Positions 34,734-44,523 are shown, counted from the stretch's first letter. The stretch is 64,000 bases of DNA from Bradyrhizobium lablabi (GCF_018129385.1 NZ_JAFCLN010000003.1:525501-589500); one strand, 5' to 3'. Numbers and translations: made by a program. The notes: generated by a model from the sequence alone, not told the origin.

Positions 34734-35489
34734 ATGAATCGTCGTGATGCGCTGAAGGCGCTCGCTGGCCTGGCGCTCTGCCCGTTATGCGCGCCGTCCG
34801 GATTTGCCGCCGAAGGCGCCCATTGGGGCTATGAGGGCGCGACCGGGCCCGCCCGATGGGGCGATCTCGATGCCGCGAGCAAGGTCTGCGCCGTAGGCTT
34901 GCAGCAATCGCCGATCGACATCGTGGCGCCGATCAAGTCGCAACTGCCGCCGCTGAAGATCAACTGGGCGAAAACCGCCGACACCATCGTTAACAACGGT
35001 CACACCATCCAGCTCAATTTTGCCGGGGGCTCGACGCTCGCGGTCGGCGCCAATACCTACAAACTGCTACAGGTTCACTTCCACCGGCCGAGCGAGCATA
35101 TGATCGCCGGCAAGAGCTATCCGATGGAGGCGCACTTCGTGCACCGCGCCGATTCCGGCGCGCTCGCGGTGGTCGGCGTGTTGATGTCGACGGGCAAGCC
35201 GAACGCTGCCTTTGCCAGGGTGATTGCAAGCATGCCCGCCAAGGAAGGCCCGCCGGTCAAGGCCGACGCCGGCTTCAATCCCAACGACATGCTGCCGAAG
35301 AAGCTCAGCTACTACCGCTACGAAGGCTCGCTGACGACGCCGCCCTGCGCGGAGACGGTCGAATGGCTGGTGCTGACCACTCCGATCACGGTGGCGGAAA
35401 CGGATGTGGCGGCGTTCGCAAAACTCTATCCGCTGAACGCGCGGCCGGTGCAGCGGGACAACCGGCGCTATGTGCTGATGTCGGGCTGA
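34734..35489 (+). CDS. alpha-type carbonic anhydrase, exported
   Basis: A 251-residue protein of the alpha class. The N-terminus MNRRDALKALAGLALCPLCA is a twin-arginine-like or lipoprotein-like signal ending near FAAEG. The alpha-class pattern follows: HWGYEGATGPARWGDL, QQSPIDI, and the three zinc histidines H115, H117 (QVHFHRPSEH) and H134 (MEAHFVH). It interconverts CO2 and bicarbonate in the periplasm. The next gene, on the opposite strand, is a SulP anion transporter, which suggests joint handling of bicarbonate. Confidence 0.93.
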   Translation: MNRRDALKALAGLALCPLCAPSGFAAEGAHWGYEGATGPARWGDLDAASKVCAVGLQQSPIDIVAPIKSQLPPLKINWAKTADTIVNNGHTIQLNFAGGSTLAVGANTYKLLQVHFHRPSEHMIAGKSYPMEAHFVHRADSGALAVVGVLMSTGKPNAAFARVIASMPAKEGPPVKADAGFNPNDMLPKKLSYYRYEGSLTTPPCAETVEWLVLTTPITVAETDVAAFAKLYPLNARPVQRDNRRYVLMSG

Positions 35490-35568
35490 GGCAGGCAATC
35501 GCGGGATGGGTCGGTACGGCGAAACCCGTCTCGCGAACCGATGCCTGCGGTCCCCGAGCTGAGGACGA

Positions 35569-37302
35569 TCAGCGCGGCTCCTCATGGTCCACGCAGTCAA
35601 CATTGTGGGCGTGAAGATACCGGCTGACGGCTTCCTCGACGGTCGCGAAGAAGCCCTGGTCGCCGAACCGCGCAAACAAGCCGAAGCGCTTCAGCTTGTC
35701 CTTCACCGGATCCTTCAGCTCTGCAAAGCAGAGCTCAATGCCCATGGCGCGCAGCTTGTCGTCCAGCTCGGCAAGCTCATCCGCCGCGGTGACATCGACA
35801 CTGGTGACCGGCTCCGCTGCGACCACGAACCAGCGGACCGGTGTCGGCGATTCAGCAACTGCGTCCAAAACGCTCTGCTTGAAAAATTCGGCGTTGGCGA
35901 AGAACAAGGGTGCGTCCCAACGAAACAGCACCAGCCCGGATATCCGGCGCGCATCCGGATAGCGCGTGATGTCATGGTATCCCTCGACGCCGTCGGCGCG
36001 GCCAAGGATCGCGAAGTGTGGACGCCAGCCATCCCACAGGAATTCGATGATGGCGAACACGACCGCCAGACCTATCCCGGGAATAGCGCCAAGCACCGCC
36101 ACGCCGACAGAACAGACGATCGAGAGCCAGAACTCCCATTGCTGCATGCGGTAGATGCGCTTGAGGTCGGTGACCTCGATGAGGCCGATCGCAGCGGCAA
36201 TCACCACCGCGGCCAGCGCCGTTGTCGGCAAGTCCCGAAGCAGGCTGGGCGCCAGGAGCAGCAATAGCGCAACCGCCAGCGCGCCGGTGATGCCGGTCAG
36301 TTGGGTGCGGGCACCGGCGGCTTCGGCGACCGGAGTGCGCGAGCTGCTGCTGCTGACCGGAAAGCCCTGGAAGAATCCCGCGGCGAGATTGGCCGCGCCG
36401 AGCCCCACCATCTCCTGGTTCGGATCGACAGGCGCACCGGACCGTGCTGAGTAGGCCCGCGAGAACACGCTGGTATCGGCAAACGAGACCAGGGCGACGG
36501 CGAAGCCACCGATCAGAACCGGAACGATGTCGGCGGTGGTGATCCAGGGGATCGCAAAGCCGGGCAGCCCCTGCGGCAGCGGCCCCAGCACGTCGACGTC
36601 GAAGCGCGAGGCCAGATCAAGCGATGCTACGACGACTGTCGCGGCAACGACGGCAATCAGGATGCCCGGCACGCGCTTGCTCGCCCGCAGCAGCATGATC
36701 AGCGCCAGCGTTCCCGCCCCGATCATGAAGGTGATCCAGTTCGCCTTTCCCGCCAGCAGGGCCTCGGCGATGGCCCGCAGGTCCCTCAGCAGGCCGTTGC
36801 TCTCGATCGAGAGGCCAAAGAGTTTTGGCAGCTGGCTGACCAGCACCGTCACCGCGATGCCGTTCATGTAGCCGTAGCGGATCGGCTTGGACAGAAGCTC
36901 GGTTACGAAACCGAGCCGTGCGATGCCGGCGACAATGCACACCGCTCCGGAAACCACTGCCATCATGGCGGCGAGCGCGACGGCGCGCTGCGGATCGCCG
37001 CCGGATAGCGGCAGCACGACGCCGAGGATAATGGGCGCCAGCGATGAATCCGGTCCAAGCACCAGGATACGGCTTGGTCCAAACAGCGCGTAGACGAGGA
37101 GCGCAATGATCGTCGCGTAGAGCCCATTGATGCCGGGCACGCCGGACGCCACCGCATAGGCAATGCCGACAGGCACCAGCATCGACGCCAGGACGAGGCC
37201 GGCCGAGAGGTCATGCCGCAACCATGATGCCTCGTACCGACGGAAGATGTTCAATCCCGGCAACCAGCGCAGCGGACGAGTTTGGCCTTTCATTGCATCC
37301 AT
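35569..37302 (-). CDS. SulP family inorganic anion transporter with STAS domain
   Basis: About 577 residues from ATG 37302; ATG 37380 in the same frame is possible. The membrane part has about 12-14 helices with the family signatures LVLASMLVPVGIAYAVASGVPGINGLYATI and GPDSSLAPIILGVVLPL, plus FQGFPVSSSSSRTPVAEAAGA. A STAS domain closes the C-terminus (LVLFRWDAPLFFANAEFFKQ, SVDVTAADELAELDDKLRAM). SulP proteins move sulfate, bicarbonate or dicarboxylates; with the neighbouring carbonic anhydrase, bicarbonate is a reasonable candidate. The start choice is uncertain by 26 codons. Confidence 0.88.
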   Translation of the reverse strand: MDAMKGQTRPLRWLPGLNIFRRYEASWLRHDLSAGLVLASMLVPVGIAYAVASGVPGINGLYATIIALLVYALFGPSRILVLGPDSSLAPIILGVVLPLSGGDPQRAVALAAMMAVVSGAVCIVAGIARLGFVTELLSKPIRYGYMNGIAVTVLVSQLPKLFGLSIESNGLLRDLRAIAEALLAGKANWITFMIGAGTLALIMLLRASKRVPGILIAVVAATVVVASLDLASRFDVDVLGPLPQGLPGFAIPWITTADIVPVLIGGFAVALVSFADTSVFSRAYSARSGAPVDPNQEMVGLGAANLAAGFFQGFPVSSSSSRTPVAEAAGARTQLTGITGALAVALLLLLAPSLLRDLPTTALAAVVIAAAIGLIEVTDLKRIYRMQQWEFWLSIVCSVGVAVLGAIPGIGLAVVFAIIEFLWDGWRPHFAILGRADGVEGYHDITRYPDARRISGLVLFRWDAPLFFANAEFFKQSVLDAVAESPTPVRWFVVAAEPVTSVDVTAADELAELDDKLRAMGIELCFAELKDPVKDKLKRFGLFARFGDQGFFATVEEAVSRYLHAHNVDCVDHEEPR

Positions 37303-37417
37303 CGAGGGGCGTGTTCTTTCCCTGGCGCAGCAGACGAGCGCCGCGAAGCCCATCGCCCCTGGATGGAGGGCATGGCGCAACAGCGCCTTTGCCCGCCCTG
37401 CTCAGGCGCGCAACGAG

Positions 37418-38203
37418 CTACGTCGCGTAGTCCGGCTCCTTGCGGTCAAGGATGCGCTTGAGCGCAGCGAAGTGCCGCTCGGAGGGAGTCGGGCCCTTGT
37501 AGAGGTGATCGTCCATGTAGTCGCGCTTGGTCTTTTCGACCACCGGCGTCGGGAGCTGCTTGAGCGGCTGTCCGGTCCACATCGCGTAGATCTGCACCTG
37601 CGCGGCGCGCTCGATGTAATAGAGCCTGTCATAGGCTTCCGCGACGCTCTGGCCGACCGTGGTGATGCCGTGATTGGCCATGAACAGCACGCCCTTGTTG
37701 CCGATCACGCGCGCAAGCCGCGCGCCCTCGGCCGGGTCCAAAGCCGGGCCGGTATATTCGTCGTCGTAGGCGATGGCGTCGGAGAGGCCGACTTCGGTCT
37801 GGCCGATCTCCTTGATGCGCGGGTCTTCGAGGCGGGTGAGCGCGCTGGCATAGGGCATGTGGGTGTGGAACACGGCCTTGGCCTGCGGCAGCGCCTTGTG
37901 GATCGGCGCGTGGATGCAAAAGCAGGAGCGCTCGACATCGCCCTCGCCGCTCTTCACCTCGGCATCGTCGATGCCGACTTCCATAAAGGTCGAGGCCGTC
38001 ACTTCCGACCAGTGGGTGCCGAACGGGATCTGGTAATAGCGGTCGCTTTGGCCGGGCACCACATAGGTCAGGTGATTGAAGATGCCCTCGGAAAAGCCGT
38101 GCATGTAGGCGAGGCGATGCGCGGCCGCGAGATCGACCCGCGCCTGCCACTGGTCGTCGGATACATTGTCGCGAACCGATTTTGGCGAAACCCTGTCGTG
38201 CAT
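37418..38203 (-). CDS. class II aldolase/adducin family protein
   Basis: A 261-residue protein from ATG 38203 with GGAG 8 bases before it. Family features are LAAAHRLAYMHGFSEGIFNHLTYVV, the zinc-binding histidines in AVFHTHMPYASALTRL, GLSDAIAYDDEYTG and GNKGVLFMANHGITTVGQSV. Members cleave or epimerise sugar phosphates; many rhizobial copies are uncharacterised. The gene is isolated on the strand, with no sugar kinase nearby, so the pathway is open. Confidence 0.87.
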   Translation of the reverse strand: MHDRVSPKSVRDNVSDDQWQARVDLAAAHRLAYMHGFSEGIFNHLTYVVPGQSDRYYQIPFGTHWSEVTASTFMEVGIDDAEVKSGEGDVERSCFCIHAPIHKALPQAKAVFHTHMPYASALTRLEDPRIKEIGQTEVGLSDAIAYDDEYTGPALDPAEGARLARVIGNKGVLFMANHGITTVGQSVAEAYDRLYYIERAAQVQIYAMWTGQPLKQLPTPVVEKTKRDYMDDHLYKGPTPSERHFAALKRILDRKEPDYAT

Positions 38204-38260
38204 GCGCGTGCTCCGTAGGTTTTGTTGTTGTAGGCAAAGCATAGCGCATTTCACGCACGC

Positions 38261-38353
38261 CGTCATTGCCGGGCTCGACCCGGCAATCCATCAAAATCAG
38301 ATGGCTCTTCTTACGAAGTAAGATGGATGCCCGGGTCAAGCCCGGGCATGACG
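38261..38353. repeat. CGTCATTGCC-ended dyad repeat
   Basis: CGTCATTGCCGGGCTCGACC at 38261 and CGGGCATGACG ending at 38353, with interior ATCCATC and ATGGATG, match the element at 22352-22435. It lies between the aldolase-like gene and the end of lysK. Confidence 0.85.
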
Positions 38354-38376
38354 AATTTGCAGGCGGCGGCTCGCCG

Positions 38377-40017
38377 TTACGCCGACCTCGCCAATGCACC
38401 ATCAATCATGGCGACCGCGTTTTGCACGCCGTAGACCGCGACGAACGAGCCGAAGCGCGGTCCCTTCTCTTGGCCGAGCAGCACTTGGTAGAGCATGTTG
38501 AACCAGTCGAGCGAGACGCCGGGGCGGCCGTCCTTGCCCTTCTTGACAGGGTCGAGGAACGGCTCGCGGCGGCCGATTTCGTAGACGACGTTCTGGATGT
38601 CCTCGGCGCTCGCGCCGGCTTGCATGTTGGAGAGCGCATCGCGCAGATCCTGCAACGCGGCGCGTTCGCTCTCGGTCGGCTCGCGAAACTTTTTCGTCGG
38701 CGCCACGAAATCGCGATAGTAGTTGATGGCATAGTTCACCATCGCGTCCAGCTTCGGATGCGTCTGCGGCGTTACGCCGGGGCGGTAGCGGCCGATAAAG
38801 CCCCACAGCGTTTCCGCATTCTCCGCATTCGACGACGACACCAGCGTCAGCAGCATCTGGAAGGTCACCGGCATGTCCGTCATCGGCGGATTGCCGGAGT
38901 GGATGTGCCACACCGGATTGGCAAGGCGATGCTTCATCTCTTGCTTCGGATAACCCTCAATGAACTGCTGGTAGTCATCGACGTTGCGCGGGATCACATC
39001 GAAATAGAGCCGCTTGGCCGCCTTCGGCTCGCGGTACATGAACAGCGACAGCGATTCCGGCGAGGCGTAGCGCAGCCATTCGTCGATGGTGAGGCCGTTA
39101 CCCTTGGACTTGGAAATCTTCTGGCCGTGCTCGTCGAGGAAGAGTTCGTAGTTAAAACCTTCCGGCGGGGTGCCGCCGAGCGCCGCGCAAATCTTGCCCG
39201 AGAGCTTGACCGAGTCGATCAGATCCTTGCCCGCCATTTCATAGTCGACGCCGAGCGCATACCAGCGCATTGCCCAGTCCGGCTTCCATTGCAGCTTGCA
39301 ATGACCGCTGGTGACGGGGACCGTGACGCGCTCCTTCGTATCAGGGTCGTCGTAGGAAACCGTGCCGCCCTTCGCATCGTGTTCGACGATCGGCACGTAG
39401 AGCACCTGGCCGGTGCGCGGACAGATCGGCAGGAACGGCGAATAGCTCGCCGCGCGCTCCTCGCGCAGCGACGGCAGCATGATCTTCATGACGGCATCGA
39501 GCCGCTCCAGCATGCGCAACAGCGCGGCGTCGAACTTGCCTGACGTGTAGTAGTCGGTCGAGCTGGCGAACTCGTAGTCGAAGCCAAAGGTGTCGAGGAA
39601 GGCGCGCAGCCGCGCATTGTTGTGCGCGCCAAAGCTGTCATGGGTGCCGAAGGGATCGGGCACGCGCGTCAGCGGCTTGCCGAGATTCTGTTCCAGCAAT
39701 TCCTTGTTCGGCACATTGTCCGGCACCTTGCGCAGGCCGTCCATGTCGTCGGAGAAGGCGAGCAGGCGCGTCTTGATCTTGTCGTCCGTGAGCACGCGGA
39801 AGGCATGGCGCACCATGGTGGTGCGCGCGACCTCGCCGAAGGTGCCGATATGCGGCAGGCCGGACGGGCCGTAGCCGGTCTCGAACAGCACCTCGTCCTT
39901 TGGATTCTTTTTCAGCCGCGCGACAATCGCTTTCGCCTGCTCGAACGGCCAGGCGTTGGATTGTTCGGCGAGCGAACGAAGGTCGTTCGGGGTGGCGGCG
40001 AGTTCAGTGGCGGACAT
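38377..40017 (-). CDS. lysK: lysyl-tRNA synthetase, class I
   Basis: A 546-residue class I enzyme, not the class II LysS of most bacteria. The HIGH-like motif is [15 protein letters not shown] and the KMSKS-like motif is [10 protein letters not shown]. The alpha-helix-cage anticodon-binding domain follows. Class I LysRS is standard in many alphaproteobacteria and in archaea, so it should be the sole lysyl-tRNA synthetase here. It has its own gap upstream containing a repeat. Confidence 0.95.
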   Translation of the reverse strand: MSATELAATPNDLRSLAEQSNAWPFEQAKAIVARLKKNPKDEVLFETGYGPSGLPHIGTFGEVARTTMVRHAFRVLTDDKIKTRLLAFSDDMDGLRKVPDNVPNKELLEQNLGKPLTRVPDPFGTHDSFGAHNNARLRAFLDTFGFDYEFASSTDYYTSGKFDAALLRMLERLDAVMKIMLPSLREERAASYSPFLPICPRTGQVLYVPIVEHDAKGGTVSYDDPDTKERVTVPVTSGHCKLQWKPDWAMRWYALGVDYEMAGKDLIDSVKLSGKICAALGGTPPEGFNYELFLDEHGQKISKSKGNGLTIDEWLRYASPESLSLFMYREPKAAKRLYFDVIPRNVDDYQQFIEGYPKQEMKHRLANPVWHIHSGNPPMTDMPVTFQMLLTLVSSSNAENAETLWGFIGRYRPGVTPQTHPKLDAMVNYAINYYRDFVAPTKKFREPTESERAALQDLRDALSNMQAGASAEDIQNVVYEIGRREPFLDPVKKGKDGRPGVSLDWFNMLYQVLLGQEKGPRFGSFVAVYGVQNAVAMIDGALARSA

Positions 40018-40066
40018 ACTAGAGGAGCTTTCTCTCCGGCAAAATCGGGCGCCTTGTTAGCACAAA

Positions 40067-40149
40067 CGTCATTGCGAGCGAAGCGAAGCAATCCACATCG
40101 AGGCATCGGAAGCCTGGATTGCTTCGTCGCTCCGCTCCTCGCAATGACG
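40067..40149. repeat. CGTCATTGCGAG-ended dyad repeat
   Basis: CGTCATTGCGAGCGAAGCGA begins at 40067 and the inverted end GCAATGACG closes at 40149, with AAGCAATCCA and TGGATTGCTT mirrored inside. It fills the gap between lysK and the upstream solute-binding protein gene. Confidence 0.85.
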
Positions 40150-40161
40150 GAGACGGAGCGA

Positions 40162-41082
40162 TCAAAACGGGCTGATGGAAAAATAGCGCAGCCACAGATC
40201 GGTGTAGCGGCCTTTTTCCCAGACCCGGAACAGCGCCCAGTTCAACGACTGGCGCAGGATATCGTTGCCCTTGCGCACGGCAATGCCGACGCCTTCGCCG
40301 AAATAGCGGCTTTCGACGAAGGGCCCGCCGGAGAAGGCGCAGCATTCGGCCGAGTCGGTGCCGTTGACCCAGAACGCCAGCGAGATCGCATCGCCGAAAA
40401 TGAAGTCGACCTCGCCGCGCCGCAGCGCCAGCCGCATCGCGTCGGCATCGGCAAAGGAGCGGATTTCCGCGTCGGTGAACAACGCCTTCAGATAGGCCTC
40501 ATGCGCGGTGCCGCCGATCACGCCGACCTTCTTGCCCTCGAGATATTCGGGGCGCACTTCCGCCAGCACCGCTTCGCGCCGCGACACGAAGCGGGCCGGC
40601 GCGCGGTAATAGGGATCGGTGAAATCGACCCGGCCGCGCAATTGCGGCGTCACCGCCAGCGAGGCGATGATGGCATCGCCCCGGTTGGAGGTGATGGCGT
40701 CGATCAGGGTCTCGAAGCGGCGCATCTGGATGGTGCAGGTGACCTTGATCTCGTCGCACAGCGCGCGCGCCAGGTCGACGTTGAAGCCGGCGGGATTGCC
40801 GTCCGCGCCGGTGAAATTGAACGGCGGATAATCGGTCTCGGTGAGAAAGCGGATCACGGTGATGCGCGACAGGTCCGGCCGGTCCGGCCGCCGCCGCGGG
40901 TCCCAGAAGCCGGGCACGGCCTGCGGCGCGGCTTGAGGGGCGCCCTGCTTCGGCGGCGTCTGGGTTTGTGTCTGGGCCTGCGCGGAGGCGCCCGATACGG
41001 CAAGCGCTATCGCCCATCCGGCCAACAAGGCCGAAAAGGTGCGAAACGCATTGGCGCGAAACGATGGGGCTAAAGCAGGCAT
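40162..41082 (-). CDS. amino acid ABC transporter-type substrate-binding protein (family 3)
   Basis: About 306 residues from ATG 41082; ATG 41121 is an alternative start. A signal peptide (TFSALLAGWAIALAVSGASA) precedes a Gln/Pro-rich linker and a family 3 solute-binding domain: VIRFLTETDYPPFNFTGADG, GFNVDLARALCDEI, RGDAIIASLAVTPQLRGRVDFTDPYY and FIFGDAISLAFWVNG. Such proteins capture amino acids or related compounds. No permease genes are adjacent. The downstream end abuts the 40067 repeat. Confidence 0.88.
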   Translation of the reverse strand: MPALAPSFRANAFRTFSALLAGWAIALAVSGASAQAQTQTQTPPKQGAPQAAPQAVPGFWDPRRRPDRPDLSRITVIRFLTETDYPPFNFTGADGNPAGFNVDLARALCDEIKVTCTIQMRRFETLIDAITSNRGDAIIASLAVTPQLRGRVDFTDPYYRAPARFVSRREAVLAEVRPEYLEGKKVGVIGGTAHEAYLKALFTDAEIRSFADADAMRLALRRGEVDFIFGDAISLAFWVNGTDSAECCAFSGGPFVESRYFGEGVGIAVRKGNDILRQSLNWALFRVWEKGRYTDLWLRYFSISPF

Positions 41083-41154
41083 TACCGGCGATTTCTGGAT
41101 TTGGAGGGCCTTATAGACCATCCGGCCGCCGAATCGAGGGCGGATAACCTTAAA

Positions 41155-41745
41155 TTAGAGATATCGCTTCAGATCGGCAGCCGCCTCTTCCGGCGTCCGT
41201 TTCAGGTTGAACGGGGCGACGAACTGGCCGTCCTTGTTCATCAGATAGACCAGCGCGGTGTGGTCCATGGTGTAGTCGCCGTCCTTGAGCGGCACCTTCT
41301 TGGCATAGACGCGATAGGCGCTCAGCACCCTGGCGATCGCTTCGGGATTGCCGGTCAGGCCCTTCAGATGCGGATCGAAGCTGGAGAGATAGTCCTTCAT
41401 CGCCGTCTGCGTATCGCGCTCGGGATCGACCGACACGAAAAAGGCGTTGACCTTGTCGGCGTCCTTGCCCATCGCGCGCAGCACTTCGGAAATCTCGAAC
41501 AACGAGGTCGGGCAGACGTCGGGGCAGTGGGTGAAGCCGAAGAAGATCAGGGTCGGACGGCCCTTGAGGTTTTGGTCGGTCACGCTCTGGCCGGCCTGGT
41601 CGGTGAGCTGGAACGGTCCGCCGATCGCGGACGGGGCCGCGACGTTTTTCAAGCCCCCCATCACCCACGTCATCACGAGCAGCCCGATCGCCAGACTGGC
41701 GGCAAAGGCGCCGATGATCACCAAGGGGCGGGTGGCGCGGTCCAT
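41155..41745 (-). CDS. SCO1/SenC family copper chaperone
   Basis: A 196-residue membrane-anchored thioredoxin-fold protein from ATG 41745 (AAGGAA upstream). One N-terminal helix (LVIIGAFAASLAIGLLVMTW) anchors it. The copper motif is GFTHCPDVCPTSL (CxxxC) with the distal His in DGDYTMDHTALVYLM. SCO proteins deliver copper to the CuA site of cytochrome c oxidase. It is preceded closely (29 bases) by a small membrane-protein gene on the same strand. Confidence 0.93.
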   Translation of the reverse strand: MDRATRPLVIIGAFAASLAIGLLVMTWVMGGLKNVAAPSAIGGPFQLTDQAGQSVTDQNLKGRPTLIFFGFTHCPDVCPTSLFEISEVLRAMGKDADKVNAFFVSVDPERDTQTAMKDYLSSFDPHLKGLTGNPEAIARVLSAYRVYAKKVPLKDGDYTMDHTALVYLMNKDGQFVAPFNLKRTPEEAAADLKRYL

Positions 41746-41774
41746 CGCAAATTCCTTAAAGCTATCCTGGGGCG

Positions 41775-41969
41775 TCAGAAACAGGCGGCGATGCCGGCTG
41801 CGATCATCTCGAAGAAAACAGCCGTGCCGTAGTGGACCCACAGCGCCGCCGCACCGAGCAGGACCAGGCCGCCGAGGCCGGCGGCGCTCCCGACGATGAT
41901 TTTCGCGGCCCGCCCGGCAGGGCGAGCATCGGAGATCATGTTCTGCTGGGCATGGATCGGCTGGGCCAT
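41775..41969 (-). CDS. small single-span membrane protein upstream of SCO
   Basis: A 64-residue protein from ATG 41969, preceded by GAGGGGT. The N-terminus is polar (MAQPIHAQQNMISDARPAGR) and the C-terminal half is one long hydrophobic helix (IIVGSAAGLGGLVLLGAAAL). It is 29 bases from the SCO gene and probably in its operon, so a role near cytochrome oxidase biogenesis is possible but unproven. Confidence 0.6.
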   Translation of the reverse strand: MAQPIHAQQNMISDARPAGRAAKIIVGSAAGLGGLVLLGAAALWVHYGTAVFFEMIAAGIAACF

Positions 41970-42057
41970 ACCCCTCAGATATGGCCAGATGGCTGGCGGA
42001 GCAAGCGCCGTTCCGGCGCTGCCAATCACGTCACACGGAGATAGGGCTTTTTAGGTT

Positions 42058-42106
42058 GAGCATGATCTTGTCGGAAAACCGGTACCCGCTTTTCCGGATC
42101 ATGCTC
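42058..42106. repeat. GAGCATGATC...GGATCATGCTC dyad repeat
   Basis: GAGCATGATC at 42058 and GGATCATGCTC ending at 42106 are inverted ends, with GGAAAACCGG and CTTTTCC inside. It is the best-conserved short member of the family also seen at 10335, 61059 and 63804, and lies directly after the leftward ClpP-like gene stop. Confidence 0.85.
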
Positions 42107-42110
42107 CCGC

Positions 42111-42581
42111 TTAGCGCGAGGCCGGTTTGTTGGCGGAGGCCTGGGCGTCGAGGTAGCAGGGCTTGTACATCGCCTGCAATTGCTTGCCGCGCAGGAAGAT
42201 CATGCGCGGGGTCAGGCCGCCGCGCGAGGCGATCCATTTGCGCACCGGTGCCGGATACATCGAGTACAGCATCTGCGTCGCTTCATGATTGGTGACGGCA
42301 CGGCCGTTGGCGCCAAAGTCCCAGGCGGCGTGGAAGCCGAGATTGGCGTGCGAGGTCACGCAGATGCGGTCGTGGGGAACGGCGCCAAGGACGATGGTGC
42401 AGGCCGAAGCGCACAGGCCGTCGATGATGACCGTCTCGCCCGAGGTGCGCAGGCCCTGGTACTTGTCGACGTAGGTGCCGATGCGGCCGCCGCGATCGTC
42501 GGCGATGCGGACCACCGCGTGGCTGGCGGTGATCCCGGCCAGCAGGAGAACCACCGCAAGCAACCCCGTCACCAACTTCAT
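42111..42581 (-). CDS. secreted ClpP-like (COG3904-type) protein
   Basis: A 156-residue protein from ATG 42581 with signal peptide (LVTGLLAVVLLLAGITASHA). It contains the same core as the larger protein at 9540: VIIDGLCASACTIVLGAV with the candidate nucleophile in CASAC, and HANLGFHAAWDF with a possible catalytic His. It is close to the minimal size for this fold. Whether it is an active peptidase is unknown. It is divergent from a large FAD oxidoreductase gene across a 283-base gap with no obvious motif. Confidence 0.72.
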   Translation of the reverse strand: MKLVTGLLAVVLLLAGITASHAVVRIADDRGGRIGTYVDKYQGLRTSGETVIIDGLCASACTIVLGAVPHDRICVTSHANLGFHAAWDFGANGRAVTNHEATQMLYSMYPAPVRKWIASRGGLTPRMIFLRGKQLQAMYKPCYLDAQASANKPASR

Positions 42582-42864
42582 GTCCCAGCCCCAGTCCGTC
42601 GCAAACCGAATCTGATTTGTCTTGTGTGATGCAGACGGAAAGCAGGGTGATTTCAGATCGCGTTTTTGTCTAGGCAAACCGGATCGATCAAAACAAATTC
42701 AAATCGAGTGTTGCAGGGCCGCTGCACCCGACCGTGCTTAAGGTCCCAAACTGGAACATTAACGATTAAGCCCGTGGCCGCGCCGCCACAGGCTGTCGGC
42801 TTTTGCCGTTGACCTCCCGGAAACTCGCGGGCTTCATTCGGCCAAAGGGGATGGGGAGGAAACG

Positions 42865-44523
42865 ATGGCTGATGATGCTGACGTGATTGTGGTCGGCGGC
42901 GGCCTGGCGGGGCTGGTGGCCGCCACCGAGATCGCCGATGCCGGAAAGCGCGTCATCGTGGTCGACCAGGAAGGTGAACAAAGCCTTGGCGGCCAAGCCT
43001 TTTGGTCGTTCGGCGGTCTGTTCCTGGTGGACTCGCCGGAACAGCGCCGGCTCGGTATCAAGGACTCGTTCGACCTTGCGCTTCAGGACTGGATGGGCAC
43101 CGCCGGTTTCGACCGCGACGAGGATCTCTGGCCTCGGAAGTGGGCGGAGGCCTATGTGGCGTTTGCGGCCGGCGAGAAGCGCGGCTGGCTGCGCGCGATG
43201 GGACACCGTATTTTCCCGGTCGTCGGCTGGGCCGAGCGTGGCGGCTATGATGCGATGGGCCACGGCAATTCGGTGCCGCGCTTTCATGTCACCTGGGGCA
43301 CCGGGCCCGGCATCGTCGAGCCGTTCGAGCGCCGCGCGCGCGAGGCGGCAAAAACCGGCAAGCTGACGTTCAAGTTCCGCCACCGCGTCGATGCGCTTTC
43401 GGTCACCAACGGAGCGGTCAACGGCGTCAGCGGCGCGATCCTGGAACCCACCGGGGTCGAACGTGGGCAGAGCAGCTCGCGCAAGGTAGTCGGCGAGTTT
43501 ATGCTGCGGGCGCAGGCGGTAATCGTCGCCTCCGGCGGCATCGGCGGCAATCATGACCTCGTGCGGGAGAACTGGCCGAAGCGCCTCGGCGAGCCGCCAA
43601 ACTTCATGATCTCCGGCGTGCCCGAACACGTCGACGGCAGGATGATCGGCATCACCGAGGCCGCGGGCGGGCGTCTGATCAACCGCGACCGCATGTGGCA
43701 TTATGTCGAAGGCATTCAGAACTGGTCGCCGATCTGGCCGCGCCACGGCATCCGCATTTTGCCGGGCCCGTCGTCGATGTGGTTCGATGCGACAGGCAGG
43801 CGCCTGCCCGCCCCTCTGTTCCCCGGCTCCGACACGCTGGGGCAACTCAACTACATCATGTCGACCGGCTACGATTATTCCTGGTTCATCCTGACCCAGA
43901 GCATCATCAAGAAGGAATTCGCGCTCTCCGGCTCCGAGCAGAACCCCGACCTGACCGGAAAGAGCTGGCGCATGACCATCAAGCGCGCCACCAACAAGGG
44001 CGCGCCGGCGCCGGTGGAGGCGTTCAAGAGCAAGGGCGCCGATTTCATCGTGCGCGACAATCTCGGCGATCTGGTCGAAGCCATGAACAAGCTGGCCGGC
44101 AGCGACCTGCTCAAGCTCGATCATATCAAGGCGCAGATCGAGGCGCGCGACCGCGAGATCGAGAACCCCTATGTCAAGGACGCGCAGGTGATGAACCTGC
44201 ACAACGCCCGCCGCTACATCGGCGACAAGCTGATCCGCACCGCAAAACCGCACCGCATCCTCGATCCCGCGCACGGCCCGCTGATCGCGGTGAAGCTGAA
44301 CATCCTGACCCGCAAGACGCTGGGCGGTTTCGAGACCGATCTGGATTCGCGTGTGTTCGGGAACGACGGAAAAATTATTGGCGGGCTCTATGCGGCCGGC
44401 GAAGCCGCCGGCTTCGGCGGCGGCGGCGTGCACGGCTACCGCTCGCTGGAAGGAACGTTTCTTGGTGGCTGTCTGTTCTCGGGAAGGAACGCAGGCCGGG
44501 CGGCGGCGAAGGCGGTGGGGTAG
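42865..44523 (+). CDS. FAD-dependent oxidoreductase (flavocytochrome / 3-ketosteroid-dehydrogenase-like)
   Basis: A 552-residue flavoprotein with N-terminal dinucleotide-binding motif VIVVGGGLAGLVAATEIA and C-terminal FAD-binding IIGGLYAAGEAAGFGGGGVHGY. This organisation matches the FAD-binding_2 family, which includes fumarate reductase flavoproteins and 3-ketosteroid delta-1-dehydrogenases. The catalytic residues of fumarate reductase are not evident, so its substrate is unknown. GGGGAGGAAACG precedes the ATG. A secreted hydrolase gene follows 23 bases later on the same strand. Confidence 0.85.
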   Translation: MADDADVIVVGGGLAGLVAATEIADAGKRVIVVDQEGEQSLGGQAFWSFGGLFLVDSPEQRRLGIKDSFDLALQDWMGTAGFDRDEDLWPRKWAEAYVAFAAGEKRGWLRAMGHRIFPVVGWAERGGYDAMGHGNSVPRFHVTWGTGPGIVEPFERRAREAAKTGKLTFKFRHRVDALSVTNGAVNGVSGAILEPTGVERGQSSSRKVVGEFMLRAQAVIVASGGIGGNHDLVRENWPKRLGEPPNFMISGVPEHVDGRMIGITEAAGGRLINRDRMWHYVEGIQNWSPIWPRHGIRILPGPSSMWFDATGRRLPAPLFPGSDTLGQLNYIMSTGYDYSWFILTQSIIKKEFALSGSEQNPDLTGKSWRMTIKRATNKGAPAPVEAFKSKGADFIVRDNLGDLVEAMNKLAGSDLLKLDHIKAQIEARDREIENPYVKDAQVMNLHNARRYIGDKLIRTAKPHRILDPAHGPLIAVKLNILTRKTLGGFETDLDSRVFGNDGKIIGGLYAAGEAAGFGGGGVHGYRSLEGTFLGGCLFSGRNAGRAAAKAVG

